Part shown: one piece after another, positions 1 through 10,019 of the stretch
Numbering within the stretch: position 1 is the stretch's first letter
Layout of the letters: each line of letters opens with the position of its first letter
Translations under genes and position numbers: made by a program
Assembly (NCBI GenBank): GCA_023213395.1
Contig: CM041465.1
Span: 211,675,741 to 211,739,740, forward strand
Direction of reading: 5' to 3'
Source of the DNA: Cycas panzhihuaensis
Lineage: Eukaryota; Cycadophyta
DNA: 64,000 nucleotides
The notes under the pieces: generated by a model
Database searches by the model: none
What the model saw: the letters and a program-made list of their open reading frames with translations, nothing else
What the model was told of the DNA's origin: nothing

Positions 1-48
1 TATGCCCAAAGCCCTTGTGCCGATGAAGAATTTGCATTTAATTCCATA

Positions 49-1010
49 TTGACCCATCCAACGTTGTCACCAGAAGCTCTTTGGCATGCTCGTATGGGCC
101 ATGTTCACATTGATAAACTTAGAGATCTTTCTAACACTCTTCCAAACCTTCCAAAGTTTTCCTCTAAGCCCTTTAAATGTGAAGCTTGTATTATTGTCAA
201 ATCTCATCGACAACCCTTTCTCAAAAGTTAGTAGAAATCGAGCCATCCATTACAATTGGTACACTCTGATTTGTGTGGGCCAATACCCATTCTTTCACTG
301 AAGGGAAAGCTATATTACATCTCTTTCATTGATGATTTCACTAGAAAAGTATGGGTAGCTTTTCTACACAAGAAAGATAAAGCATTCTGTATATTCAAGG
401 AATTCAAAGCCCTTACTGAAAAAGAGTCAGGTTATCAACTCAAATATCTTCAAACTGATAATGGTGGAGAATATACCTCACATGAGTTTAAAAGCTACCT
501 TTGAGACAATGACATCAAGCATAAAACAATAGTAGCAGGTACCCCACAGCAAAATGGAGTTGCCAAGTACATGAACAGGACAATCATGAACATGGTTCAT
601 GCTATGTTAATATATAAAAATGTACCTACCTATTTATGGGCTAAAGCAATCTGGATAACTATTTATTGTATCAATGTTGTTAGCCCATAAAAGCAAGCAA
701 AATCACCTAATGAAAAGTGGTCAGGACAAGCCCCTATTATTCACTACTTTAAAATTTTTGGCTCTACATGCTATACCCATATTCTAGATGCAGATTGAAA
801 TAAACTCCAGCCAAGGTCACTTAAAGGCATCTTTGTTGGATACCCTATGGATAAGAAAGGGTATAAGGTCTTTATACCTTCACAACGAAAAATCATTGTT
901 GCCAGAGATGTCATTGTTGTGGAGATAGAGGATCAGTTACTTAAATTAGACTCCATAGTACCCTCACGTCGCTATAATAATGTTATCAAGTATGATGTTT
1001 AGATTCCAAA
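49..1010 (+). pseudogene. copia GAG-pre-integrase and integrase core, broken
   Basis: The integrase would insert the element cDNA into the host genome. The first 60 codons carry the GAG-pre-integrase motif LWHARMGHVH and a C-x2-C pair (CEAC). Two adjacent stops follow near 230. The catalytic core resumes with VHSDLCGPI (first Asp, ~260) and TDNGGEYTSHEF (second Asp, ~460). The position of the third acidic residue, near TPQQNGVAKYMNR (~545), reads Lys where Glu is expected. Further stops occur at about 502, 688 and 796. The C-terminal part includes FVGYPMDKKGYKVF-like sequence near 835-870. It cannot make an active enzyme. Confidence 0.9.
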
Positions 1011-1012
1011 AT

Positions 1013-1400
1013 TTAGGAGGGGGATAGATATAAATTACTCCAAATATTGGAAGCTGACAATAGAGCCTTGGAGGATACAAGTTGTGACTCTAAACCAATG
1101 AATGCACATCTAGTACCATCTTTTGAAGATAACAGAGTTGACAAAGGCAAAGCCATTATAGAAGAACCATCCTCTCCACCTTCAGTTGACAAAGGTAAAA
1201 TAGTCGTAGAAGGACCATCTTCCTTAGGCACATCAACATCCTCCTCACAAAATAATCATTTTAATAAACATGATGAGAACTAAGAAGTTGGGGAAATGAG
1301 GATATCATTCCCAACTCAAGGATCTCGAGAAGCCCGCCAGCTCAAAAAGGACATACAACCAGATGAGGTGGGAAAAACTGGCACTTAAAGTACCCATAGA
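1013..1400 (+). pseudogene. copia integrase-RT linker, low conservation
   Basis: This is the variable stretch between the integrase C-terminus and RT. It is rich in Ser, Pro and acidic residues and contains two similar peptides, VDKGKAIIEEPSSPP and VDKGKIVVEGPSS, encoded by a short imperfect tandem repeat at ~1137-1220. An open frame covers 1047-1283. Its place between integrase and RT and its low complexity make a separate gene unlikely. Confidence 0.6.
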
Positions 1401-1406
1401 GAAAGG

Positions 1407-2138
1407 ATGCAAGAATCATTGTATACTGAGTTTGAACTAGCAGAATTGTACCTTACTCTTAATGAAGAGCCCTTAACGTACCAAGAAGTTATGAAGCATA
1501 CAGCTTGGAGAAACGCCATGAATGAAGAGTACCAATCTCTTATTAAGAATGGTACATGGGAGCTTATTGATCTACCACTTGGTAGAAAGGTAGTTCAAAA
1601 TAAATGGGTGTTCAAAAATAAATATAGATCAAATGGTACCCTTAAAAAACACAAGACGAGGTTGGTAGCTAAAGGATTTACACAAAGGGAAGGCATCGAC
1701 TACACTGAAGTCTTTGCACCTACAACTAAGTGGCCTACAATTAGAACTCTTGTGGCCTTGGATGCTCAACAAGATTAGAAAATCCACCAACTCGATATTA
1801 AAACCATGTTTCTCAATGGAGATCTTGAAGAAGAAATTTACATGGCTCAACTAAAAGGATATGAGATCGAAGGTTAAGAGCATAAGGTTTGTAGCCTCAG
1901 AAAATCCTCGTATGGTCTTAAACAAGCCCCTCGCACTTAGTTTGCCAAGTTGTCTAAAAGGATGAGGCAACTTGGATACGAGGTTTGTGACTATCAAGAT
2001 ATTAATGCAATGTTATTCATCAAGCGCTATAAGGATAATGTCACTTATCTCATAATCTTTATGGATGACATGCTAGTAATGGCTAATAGTGAATAGGCAA
2101 TAAGCCAGCTAAAAAAGGACCTTGGCCAAACGTTTGAA
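1407..2138 (+). pseudogene. copia reverse transcriptase, broken
   Basis: The RT would copy the element RNA into cDNA. The frame opens in the N-terminal RT region (AWRNAMNEEYQSL, NGTWELIDLP, NKWVFKNKYRSNGT, RLVAKGFTQREGIDYTEVFAP) and stays open to a stop at 1776. It continues after the stop with HQLDIKTMFLNGDLEEEIYM, SYGLKQAPRT and the catalytic region LIIFMDDMLV near 2050, where FMDD stands for the usual YVDD. In-frame stops also interrupt it near 1876, 1938 and 2094. Similarity to plant copia RT is strong, so the copy is only moderately old. Confidence 0.93.
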
Positions 2139-2951
2139 TTGTATGACCTCGATTTAATGAAATATTACTTGGAAATTGAAGTAACACAAAAGAATAGAAA
2201 ATTTTTCCTCTCCCAAGAAAAATACATCAACGATCTTCTAACTAAGTTTCAGTTAGAAGATGCTCGACCAATGATTTTACCTATGGATCCTAACACCAAA
2301 CTCTTAGCTGAAGGTGACACTAGGGAGGCAGACGCAACACTCTATAGGAAACTTGTAGGTAGTCTCATCTACACTACCAATACAAGGCCAGATATTATAC
2401 ACTCTGTCAGTATTCTTGCTCGTTACATGACAAATCCAAAGCAGAATCATTGGCAGGCAGCAATGCAAGTGTTGAGATACCTTAAGATGACCAGCAAATA
2501 TGGTTTGTTGTATGAACCTAATTCAGACTTCAAGCTTTCTACATACATAGACTCAAACTTTGTAGGAGATAAATATACAAGAAGATTTATATCTGGGTAT
2601 GTAATGTTTCTTGGAACAACACCAATATCATGGAGATCCAGACAGCAGAAGATAGTTGCAGATTCAACTGCTGAAGCTGAATACATTGTTGCATCTGAGA
2701 CCTATAAAGAGGTGATATGGATGAGAAAATTATTGGAAACATTGAATATCACCCAAACAAGTCCTACGAGTCTTCTTGTGGATAATCAATCAGCAATCTG
2801 CATGGTGAAAAATCTTGTATTTCATGATCGTACTAAACACATAAGTACGAAAGTCCACAGGATTAGGGAACTTATTCATGACGGCACAATTCAATTAGAT
2901 TACTGCCCCACAGTAGATCAAGTGGTTGATATCTTCACCAAACCACTGTAA
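2139..2951 (+). pseudogene. copia RT C-terminus and RNase H, frame still open
   Basis: These 270 codons are uninterrupted but are only the 3' part of a pol polyprotein. They begin with the RT thumb/connection sequence (LMKYYLEIEVTQ, FFLSQEKYINDLL) and continue through YRKLVGSLIYTTNTRPDI. They end with the RNase H motifs ADSTAEAEYIVAS, DNQSAI and RTKHISTKVHRIRE and the terminal VDIFTKPL typical of copia. RNase H would remove the RNA strand during cDNA synthesis. The intact length is a survival accident: the upstream RT has several stops, so no functional product is expected. Confidence 0.93.
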
Positions 2952-3457
2952 AGGGTGAAGTTTGAATAGTTCCGAAGGTAGCTTGGCCTTAGGGCCTCCA
3001 TCTTCAATTAATCAAAGAAGATGGCAATAGGATCATCATACTCTATTCTTTTCGTGAAAACCCCTTGTGGGTGCGGAAGAATAAGAGTAAGTCTCTGCTC
3101 TATCCTCTTTGTGAAAACCCCATGTGGGCACGAAAGCATAAGGGTTGTACTTGTTTTGGAAAATCAAAACCTGTAAAAACCCAAAAAGGCATAGGGGATG
3201 ACCAAACAATATATGGAGACTTAGTAGATTAAGCTGTACATTTAAGCTACTTGGCTATCAGGCTACATCAAAGAGTGACCTTAGCCATTTTGATTTATAA
3301 AAGGAGTTATAGATCTTAGCAAATTTGTGGGTTTTTATTCCCCATGAGGGTTTTCCCACAAAAGTGTCATTTAGAATTTCAATGTAATAATGAGGCTCAA
3401 ATGAAGACTTCATAGAATAGATTTTCTGAAAATGACCTTCCACCATTAAGGGGGGAT
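2952..3457 (+). other. copia 3' noncoding tract with repeated hairpin motif and polypurine tract
   Basis: Two copies of GTGAAAACCCCTTGTGGG-like sequence start at 3054 and 3111 (57 bp apart). A related inverted version sits at ~3326-3360. Each can pair ACCCC with GGGT across a short loop. The same pattern is kept in the inverted element at ~14190-14240 and 14420-14505, so it belongs to the family. The tract ends in a polypurine run, AAGGGGGGA, at 3448-3456, the plus-strand primer, one base before the LTR. Confidence 0.7.
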
Positions 3458-3768
3458 TGAAAGAGGTTAATGTATCAAGGTCATTTGTGTATATTAATTA
3501 TGTAACCTTATGATATATTATTAGCATTAGTCTCTTAATGAAATGTACTTTATGTGCATTTAGATGTAATTTTGGGTTCATGTCATTAGGTGAGAAAATC
3601 CTAACCTAATGCTCACCCTCAATAATAAAAGGTGAAATCTAAAGGAGGGAGTCATTATTCATTCTCACCTCCAAGCTTGCTCTCATATCTTATTTCATCT
3701 TCTTTTTCATTCTCCATTGCCATTGTATGCATGTGAGTGATTTATCTCCTAGATCCATCCTTCCTTCA
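3458..3768 (+). repeat. 3' LTR of the copia element at 1-3768
   Basis: The 311 bp sequence starts TGAAAGAGG and ends TTCCTTCA, directly after the polypurine tract. It matches the reverse complements of 13785-14097 and 20999-21311, which flank a full element. An AATAATAAA-like stretch near 3620 and a CT-rich 3' half are consistent with polyadenylation and R-U5 regions. Confidence 0.92.
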
Positions 3769-4917
3769 TAGTGTGTTGCAAGTTGCAGTGAGACATGTAG
3801 CATTACAACATTAAGTATTAGGGATTCATTTAATGGTGTTTTAATGGTCTTAACAATAGTGGTTTAACATTTAGATTCACTATCATGATTAGCGGGATAT
3901 CTTGTTGTAGTATGGTGGTTTCTTGATAATCAAAGCACAATGCTTCACAAAGTTATCTTAATATATGGATTGCAATAAAGGTAGGGTTAAAGGTTTGTAT
4001 TGATTACATGTGGTTCTATGTAAATGATTTATTTTTTTGTAGAATAGTTTTAGAGCACTGCAGTGTGCACATTGAGGTAGAAATAATCTAACATTGAGTG
4101 GTTATTAGTCTGACTTCACATTGGGTGATTGATTGGACTATCGTTTAAGGAAAAGTTACTTGGTAGAGATTGGTTTTGGATTCATCATTTGCTATTCTTT
4201 AAACTTTAGAGATATTGGTTCTCATTAGTTGAGAAAAGGGCTAAGAAGGCAAGAAATAGTTCTGCGTGTTGGACAAGGTAACTATTTGGTAATATAAAAT
4301 AGAAACATGACCTATTCTATGCATTTTGTATAAGAAAGCATTGATGGCGAGATGAGTGAAAGGGATGCATTTTGAATGGATGTAGTATAGTAATGTGAGT
4401 ATTATTTTTACATTTTTTATAACAAAGTAGCGAGACTTGATTCTTTGCGCGTGTTGTACATGAGAGAGTGAGGTGGGTGAAGAGACATCTATTGTTTCTC
4501 TTATATATGTTTGGATGAGAAAGTTGGTGAGGTGATGACTTGATGATATAAGACAATTGTGAACCTTTGTAACATGTGGGGTTACTAGCATGATTTAAGG
4601 ATGAGTTTTTTGGGTTGCAGGGAAGTAAAATTATTGAGTGGTATAATGGCATGAGTTGTGTTTTTTGGGCAATCAAGTGATGTTTATGTCTTGGTAGCAA
4701 CATATGGCATGTATGGTTACTGTAAGATTTTTGAAACATTGGTTTGGTGAAGTGAGTGTTTGGATTCTATGTTTGGTGATATGGGAAATAGATAAGGCAA
4801 TGATGTGATGATAAAATCAATGATGTGAGAGATATGAGACATGAACAAATTACCAATGATAAGTGAGTTTATTGATTGAGAAAAGGGACGTGGCATGTGA
4901 AAATGGCATTTATAATC
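3769..4917. other. unassigned AT-rich stretch
   Basis: The plus strand is G/T-rich and the minus strand C/A-rich. Two overlapping open frames on the minus strand (4241-4739) are His/Ser/Thr/Asn-rich low-complexity reads with no recognisable domain. The stretch lies just upstream of a copia gag, so part of it may be that element's leader. I found no matching 5' LTR or primer-binding site. Confidence 0.5.
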
Positions 4918-5841
4918 ATGGAGGAAAATGATGTGGTTATATATGCTCTTGAAACAAATGAATATTACTTAAGGGGTTTGTTTCTTCCAGTACCTAAATA
5001 TAATGGTGAAGACTACTTCTTTTAGACAATTAAAATAAGATGTCTATTCATAGCTAGAGGTTTGTGGAAGATTGTTACTAATGAATATGATATCCTTAAG
5101 GATGAAGAAGAAAAAGAAATGCTTAAGAAGAAAGATAGAAAAACATTTATTACGATTCGTACTGTATTTAATAAGGTTGATCTTTCTTCCAAATTCTATT
5201 TTGTTATTCCTATGATTCTACATACAAGTAATGCTAAAGAAGCTTGGGATTTTCTAAGGGAAATATTTGAACAAACTCCTAAAGAGACACATCGAATTAT
5301 TGAAAAAGTAATTAAGGCTAGTTATGGTATAGGTACAACAAATGAAAAAAATATCATCAACACTAATGAAACAACATGTCAGGATGAAGAATGTATGAGT
5401 ACTGACGAAACTTCTATTGAATGTAAAGAAATGATGGTTGAATGCATTAATGAGATTACAGATGAAGATATTGAAAGTGATTAATAAATTTCAAGTGAAA
5501 TTAAATATGATGATCCTATAAAGGATGAGTCTTATATTAATGATATTCCTACTTTAAATATTGATTCAAGTTTGAATGATGTTCCTTCTTTGAGCATTGA
5601 TTCAAGTTCAAAGAGTATGCAAGTTGATCAAGACTCCACTCCTAAGATTGAAGAAATCATTGTTATACATGGTGATCAAGAGTTTATACAGGATAATGAT
5701 GATAGGCAAGTTGTGATTGAAGATGGTTACTTACAGGATCTTCATCAGACTAGACCAGCTGCAATAAAGAAGCAAGACTTATACTTACTAGAGCAACTAC
5801 ATCAACGCCATCAGTACAGAATTGAAGACATCATTCTGTAG
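4918..5841 (+). pseudogene. copia gag with long acidic tail, broken
   Basis: Gag would package element RNA. From ATG 4918 one frame runs through LPVPKYNGEDYFF (the usual N-terminal gag motif), a stop at ~5023, then LFIARGLWKIV, and NAKEAWDFLREIFE of the UBN2-type gag domain. After ~5340 it becomes acidic and Ser/Thr-rich. A double stop TAATAA falls at 5482-5487, but the frame continues open to 5841. It contains a tandem peptide (DIPTLNIDSSLN then DVPSLSIDSSSK). No zinc knuckle is visible. The tail is not something I recognise from copia gag. Confidence 0.75.
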
Positions 5842-5957
5842 CAAAGACATCACTACAAGATTGAAGACAAGGATTAGGTTAGAGACATCATTTTTAAGAC
5901 ATTTCCAAGGACAAAGCATTGCAAATATAAATGACCCAAATGTACATTAAGGGGGAG

Positions 5958-6168
5958 TGTTAGAATATTAATATACATTTAATTTATCCCACATGCAAGT
6001 GGGTCCTACTCTTCCATCATGACTTGTATTATAAATACACAATTTTGTGTATCATATTGTAATGATATAGTAATGATATTTTGTTAATATATGGAGGTAC
6101 CTTAAGGGTATCATTCAATCCTATTCTGTTCTATTTGGAAGATTGTTTGTGCAAGTTGATTTTCAACA
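5958..6168 (+). repeat. copia-type LTR (3' LTR of gag-only derivative)
   Basis: The 211 bp sequence starts TGTTAGAATATT and ends TTTTCAACA; TGTT/AACA form the terminal inverted repeat. A polypurine tract lies immediately upstream. TATAAATACAC at ~6030 is a plausible TATA element. The next five bases, GTTTA (6169-6173), would be the target duplication, but the left copy is not identified. Confidence 0.82.
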
Positions 6169-6217
6169 GTTTAGAGGGGGAATTTAAGCCCCTAACATTC
6201 CACGAGATTAATTTCAT
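6169..6217 (-). pseudogene. LINE ORF2 N-terminus, 16 codons
   Basis: From ATG at 6217 the minus strand reads MKLISWNVRGLNSPSK, the hallmark start of the plant LINE ORF2 endonuclease domain. The next base is the edge of the LTR. This short piece both identifies the LINE and gives the exact insertion point of the copia derivative. Confidence 0.88.
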
Positions 6218-6327
6218 CTCTTCTTTCTTTACTTCCATGTCTCTAATGCCTCCCATTTAGGTAGGTCTTGTCCTTCAGATCTAGTTCTAACTCTAAGACC
6301 TTCCAAGAAGCCTTCATTGAGGGTTTT

Positions 6328-7515
6328 CTAATTACCCTGGTCCACTTGAGTAGCTGCTTCTCTTTCCCTCACAAGTCTCAAGGGAGGCATGCCAACATGT
6401 TTCTCAGAATGGACATCCTGGGTCTTTTTCTGGACCTCTTCTTTGTGGAGTGCTTGGGGATGGATTAGATCAACACTACCTAGGGTAGAATTTCCCACAT
6501 GACCAACTCCTTCAAAAGTAGATGAAGGGATAAAAGCCTGGGCTTCCTGGTCACCCATATCTGAGAGGTTGTCTTCCATGTTGGGATCAAACCCAAGATC
6601 TGTATCTCTATGCACTTCTATAGGAACTTCATCTTCCCTCACAGGAGGTGCCTCACCTAGCGCCTCGATTTGCTTGACTTTCTCTCCCTTTGATGGCTCT
6701 ATCTCCTAACACTTTGTCTCCTTCTTAGGATTTTCTTTCAGATCTATATTTCCTATTTCATTTTCTTCCACTGCTTGCCGTACAGTTGGGTATTTCTGAG
6801 GTAGATGGCCCAACCTCCTACATAGTGAACATCTAAAATTCTCCATCTCATAAACTAGTGGTTGGGGCCAACTCTGATCCTCCATATCCATCCATATTTC
6901 CTCTAAGAGGGGCTTATCAATCCTGATCAAGGCACATAATTTGGAATTAATAAGCCTACTTTTGTTTTTGGTCACTGAATCCATAGCTAAGAGGGGACCC
7001 ACAGCTTTCGCCAGCCCCTTCAAGACTTCCAAGTTCCAATGTTGTAACGGAAGACCTAGCAGTTGGACCCAGACAGGGGCTTGATTAACCATAGGAACTA
7101 ATGGATCAAAGTCTCTATGCCACTTTTCCAATATTAAAGCCTTCCTCCTAAATATCTAGGGGGGCCTTATGAGGATATTTGACATGTCTTCCTAAGAAGC
7201 AAATTTAAAGAGAACACATCCTTTTGGCATGACTATGACTTCCACATTTCCTACCATCCTCCATTTATTCCTAATCCAACTTCTTATGGTATCCAGCCTA
7301 GGTCTTGGACCAAAGAATCTACCAACTAAACTATTTTTCCAAAGCTTCTCAGTTCTCTTTACCAGCTTCTCTAGGATTTTCAGTCTCACCTTGTTATCTT
7401 GTATAATGGGTGTTAGGTCATATTCTTCCACATCTCCAGATCTTAAGATTTCTAGGTAGGATTTACCTTGAGGGGGGTTGTGAGATTGGTTCTGTACACT
7501 TTGATCTTTCTCCAT
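6328..7515 (-). pseudogene. LINE ORF1 (DUF4283-like domain plus CCHC knuckle), broken
   Basis: ORF1 proteins bind LINE RNA. The frame from 7515 has the DUF4283-type signature LVGRFFGPRPRLDTIRSW and WRMVGNVEVIVMPKGCVLFKF. After a break near 7140-7190 it resumes with APVWVQLLGLPLQHWNLEVL and GLAKAVGPLLAMD. It ends the RNA-binding part with YEMENFRCSLCRRLGHLPQKYP, a zinc knuckle in which the last Cys reads Tyr. A hydrophilic C-terminal part follows in another frame (6642-6328). At least two frame breaks make it non-functional. ORF2 starts about 110 bp after its end. Confidence 0.87.
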
Positions 7516-7779
7516 TATAGAATAGAAAAAGATAGAATAAGAACTATTTGTTAGAACTCATTCGCTATTAACTAGAGTATCACACAGCAAAATATTGAGG
7601 GATTGTAGAGTATTGCATGCGAGGGAGACCTTTCCACATACTGACACACACCCCGACTATTCAGATCTGCCACACCTTAGATGACCAGTAAGGACTGGAT
7701 GTGAACCTGCTTCTGACACTACTAGGGTCACCTCCTTCATTCCATCCATGTTAGTCATCGCGTCAATCCAAGCGCCCCT

Positions 7780-8045
7780 ACCAAGGAGGGGATCATTATT
7801 ATCGAATGCCTCGTCACGAGGCTCAGAGCTATTGGGGGATCCTCCCTGTCTGCCTCTGCACAACTCCTCTGATGCCATGTTCACCTTAGCTGCCATGACA
7901 GACAAACGCAACTCCTGTCCAGCTCTTAGTGGGGAAACACCCAATGATCTACCATTGCCTACCTCGTCTCGAGGCATAGAGCTACTAGGGGAGTCTCCCC
8001 GTCTGCCTTTGCACAGCTTCTTCGACGTCACCCATAAACCTTAGC
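7780..8045 (-). repeat. ~153 bp tandem repeat in the LINE 5' region
   Basis: Two imperfect copies are offset by 153 bp: CCTCGTCACGAGG at 7809 and CCTCGTCTCGAGG at 7962, with matching flanks through TGTCTGCCTCTGCACA and CGTCTGCCTTTGCACA. On the minus strand they share one open frame (7657-8031) encoding two related peptides (KLCKGRRGDSPSSS, ELCRGRQGGSPNSS). The higher GC than the surroundings and the position upstream of ORF1 fit a LINE 5' promoter built of tandem units. Confidence 0.68.
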
Positions 8046-8099
8046 CGCCATGATGGAGAGATACATTTAATAGATTAACATGTATAACACATCTTAAAG

Positions 8100-8900
8100 T
8101 GAATAGATATAAAGATAATAAATCAACATCAAGCCATTATAACTGCTATTTGTACTAATCATTTATCACCAATATTAATCTAATTGCTACCATATTTGCT
8201 ACTAGAATAAATGTCTCTTAGTAATATATCTCTTTTATTTACTTGAATCCTTTGGCTATTAATCTATCCTTGTATTTATTAATCAAGCCATTAGATCTAA
8301 ATTTGGTCTTATAAACCCATTTGTAACTAATTACTTATTCAACTACCAATAAATCAATCAAATTCCAAGTCCTATTTTGCTTAATGACTCAAATATTAAC
8401 ATCCATCATTGACTTCTACTTCTATTACTAATTGGCCTTCTCAAAACTTAATGGCTCACTAGCATTCAACATGTCTTCCATTAAAGCAAAATTAATCATA
8501 TTTGGTCTCATCCTTGACTTCTATTTTCTTTTTATCTTATTCAAATAAGTTTTTGCTATGGTTTTTAAATACCATTTAGCAAACTTATTAGAAGGTGGAG
8601 TGACCTCAAATTACATCTCTAGCTATGACTCTTAAGTATCTTCATACTTATCCTTCTTAACTTCTTTCTCCCTTTTAATTTTTTCCTCCTCCTTGGGTTC
8701 AGTCTTTGGCTTGACAAATTACTATCTTAAAGAACTATACACAAGTTATGCCTTAATCTATTTTTCTTTGTCTCATCAAATTTTTAAAGTATCCAAGTTT
8801 TGATCCTAATTTATAACCTATTTGTAAACCTTTTTGAAGATGATGTCCCAAGTTATATGTATCTTCTTGGTTTCCAACTCATATACCCATGTAAGGACCT
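8100..8900 (-). pseudogene. copia RT N-terminus and preceding linker, broken
   Basis: The minus strand reads NRTWNLIDL, KWVYKTKFRSNG, INKYKDRLIAKGF and a degraded ETF-V- segment, the opening block of copia RT, between ~8400 and 8170. Upstream (8480-8700) is a charged linker rich in Lys and Glu. Stops are frequent. It ends where the LINE 5' region starts, near 8060. Confidence 0.78.
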
Positions 8901-10019
8901 AACTCCAAGGTGATCATCATTTGGTACATGTTTCTACTTTCTTATGGTAGATTATTAGTACTATATACTTGTCCTTTCCTCTTCATCTTCTTCACTTTTT
9001 CTTTATAGTTTATATCAATGTAGTTTATATAATTTTATTTATTACTCACACTATTTAAGGTGGAAGTTATTTTATGCTATACCAAGTATGAGGGTGTACC
9101 ACCTTATTTATTTATTCCTCCTTATGAGGTGGGAGTTAGTTTCATACTCTACTAATGTTTGGAGGCATTATTTTGTGTTTCTAGAATAAGTAGTTAAAAA
9201 CCTTGATTCTCCTTATTAACTCATCAAAGACTTATCCAACCTTCTTACATGTGTAGTTATATAAGAATATATAGACATAAGTTTATAAGATACTACCTTA
9301 TGGTTTTATAATAAAATGGGCATAAACCATGGGCTAAAAAATACCCATATAACACTTGCAAAGTGTTCAACATATTCAACACTTTTTATGCTCCACCTAT
9401 TGATTAAAAGCTCTTTAAGAGGGCTATCCATATCTACAAATAATTTTATACTTAAAAAATATTTAAATGGATATTTTTAGGTTTTGTAATTAGAGTTATT
9501 TAAGTGCAAAATCACTTTTGAATAACCTTTTTCTATTTTGGTAATATATCACTCATACAAAGTCAAAATTGGATAATTCTAGTTGTACTAGAATCTTTAT
9601 TTAAAGGAATTCATCACCATATAATTAAATTTAATTATTAATACTTGTTAAGAATTATTATTGGCCCAAAATATTAAAAAAATTGTATGGTAATATGAAG
9701 AGTAATTGATAGATTTTATAGTTTCATAGTAACTTTTACCCAGCACTAATGATAGTTGGGGAATAGAATTAGAGGAAAAAGGAGAATCCATAGAGGGATA
9801 TGGAAGAAAAAGGGATTAAGTAACAAGAGAAACTTATGGAGAAAGTAGAGAAAGGGATCATAAAGAGGAGGCTAGGTGGAACAAAGGTACTCTAGAGAGT
9901 ACTTTTGATGTATTTTATATAAGAATATTGACAAAGAATAGACAAATTCTCAAAGCAAATGCTTGCTTTAGCCTATGTGTTAGATTTCACACTATTAATG
10001 AACTAATCCAATCTTATAA
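8901..10019. other. unassigned AT-rich stretch inside the old copia element
   Basis: No domain could be read on either strand. It probably includes decayed linker sequence of the surrounding copia element, plus purine-rich sequence at 9760-9900. Composition changes sharply to GC-rich at its right end. Confidence 0.4.

Larger units (their letters stand above)
1..3768 (+). mobile_element. Ty1/copia LTR retrotransposon, 5' end outside the window
   Basis: The order of remnants is GAG-pre-integrase, integrase core, linker, reverse transcriptase, RNase H, 3' noncoding tract, polypurine tract and 3' LTR; integrase before RT is the diagnostic order of Ty1/copia. Frames are broken by many TAG/TAA/TGA codons, so the copy is dead. 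The same family occurs complete and inverted at 13785-21311, with matching LTR and 3' noncoding sequence. The 5' LTR, gag and protease lie left of the window. After the LTR the DNA reads TAGTG, a possible target duplication that cannot be tested here. Confidence 0.93.
4918..6168 (+). mobile_element. gag-only copia derivative with 3' LTR
   Basis: A gag frame leads directly to a polypurine tract (AAGGGGGAG, 5949-5957) and an LTR at 5958-6168. No protease, integrase, RT or RNase H lies between. The LTR's right end abuts a LINE exactly inside its ORF2, which marks an insertion point. No left LTR was found, so the 5' end has been lost or rearranged. A gag-bearing element without pol would have depended on another element's enzymes; alternatively it is a simple deletion product. 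Confidence 0.7.
6169..8060 (-). mobile_element. LINE-1-type retrotransposon, 5' part
   Basis: Read on the minus strand, it has a 5' region with a tandem repeat, ORF1 with a DUF4283-like domain and CCHC knuckle, and the first 16 codons of ORF2. It is cut at 6169 by the copia LTR. The rest of ORF2 (endonuclease, RT) and the 3' tail are not seen to the left. Its 5' end near 8060 abuts copia RT sequence, so the LINE seems to have inserted into that older element. Confidence 0.82.

Noticed and set aside
4241-4739. Two overlapping minus-strand open frames of 116 and 140 codons
   Set aside because: Composition is His/Ser/Thr/Asn-rich, the two frames overlap each other, and no motif or homologue-like block is seen; best explained by low stop density on a C/A-rich strand.
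7748-8044. Plus-strand 98-codon frame
   Set aside because: It is the antisense of the repeated LINE 5' region, which is better explained on the minus strand.
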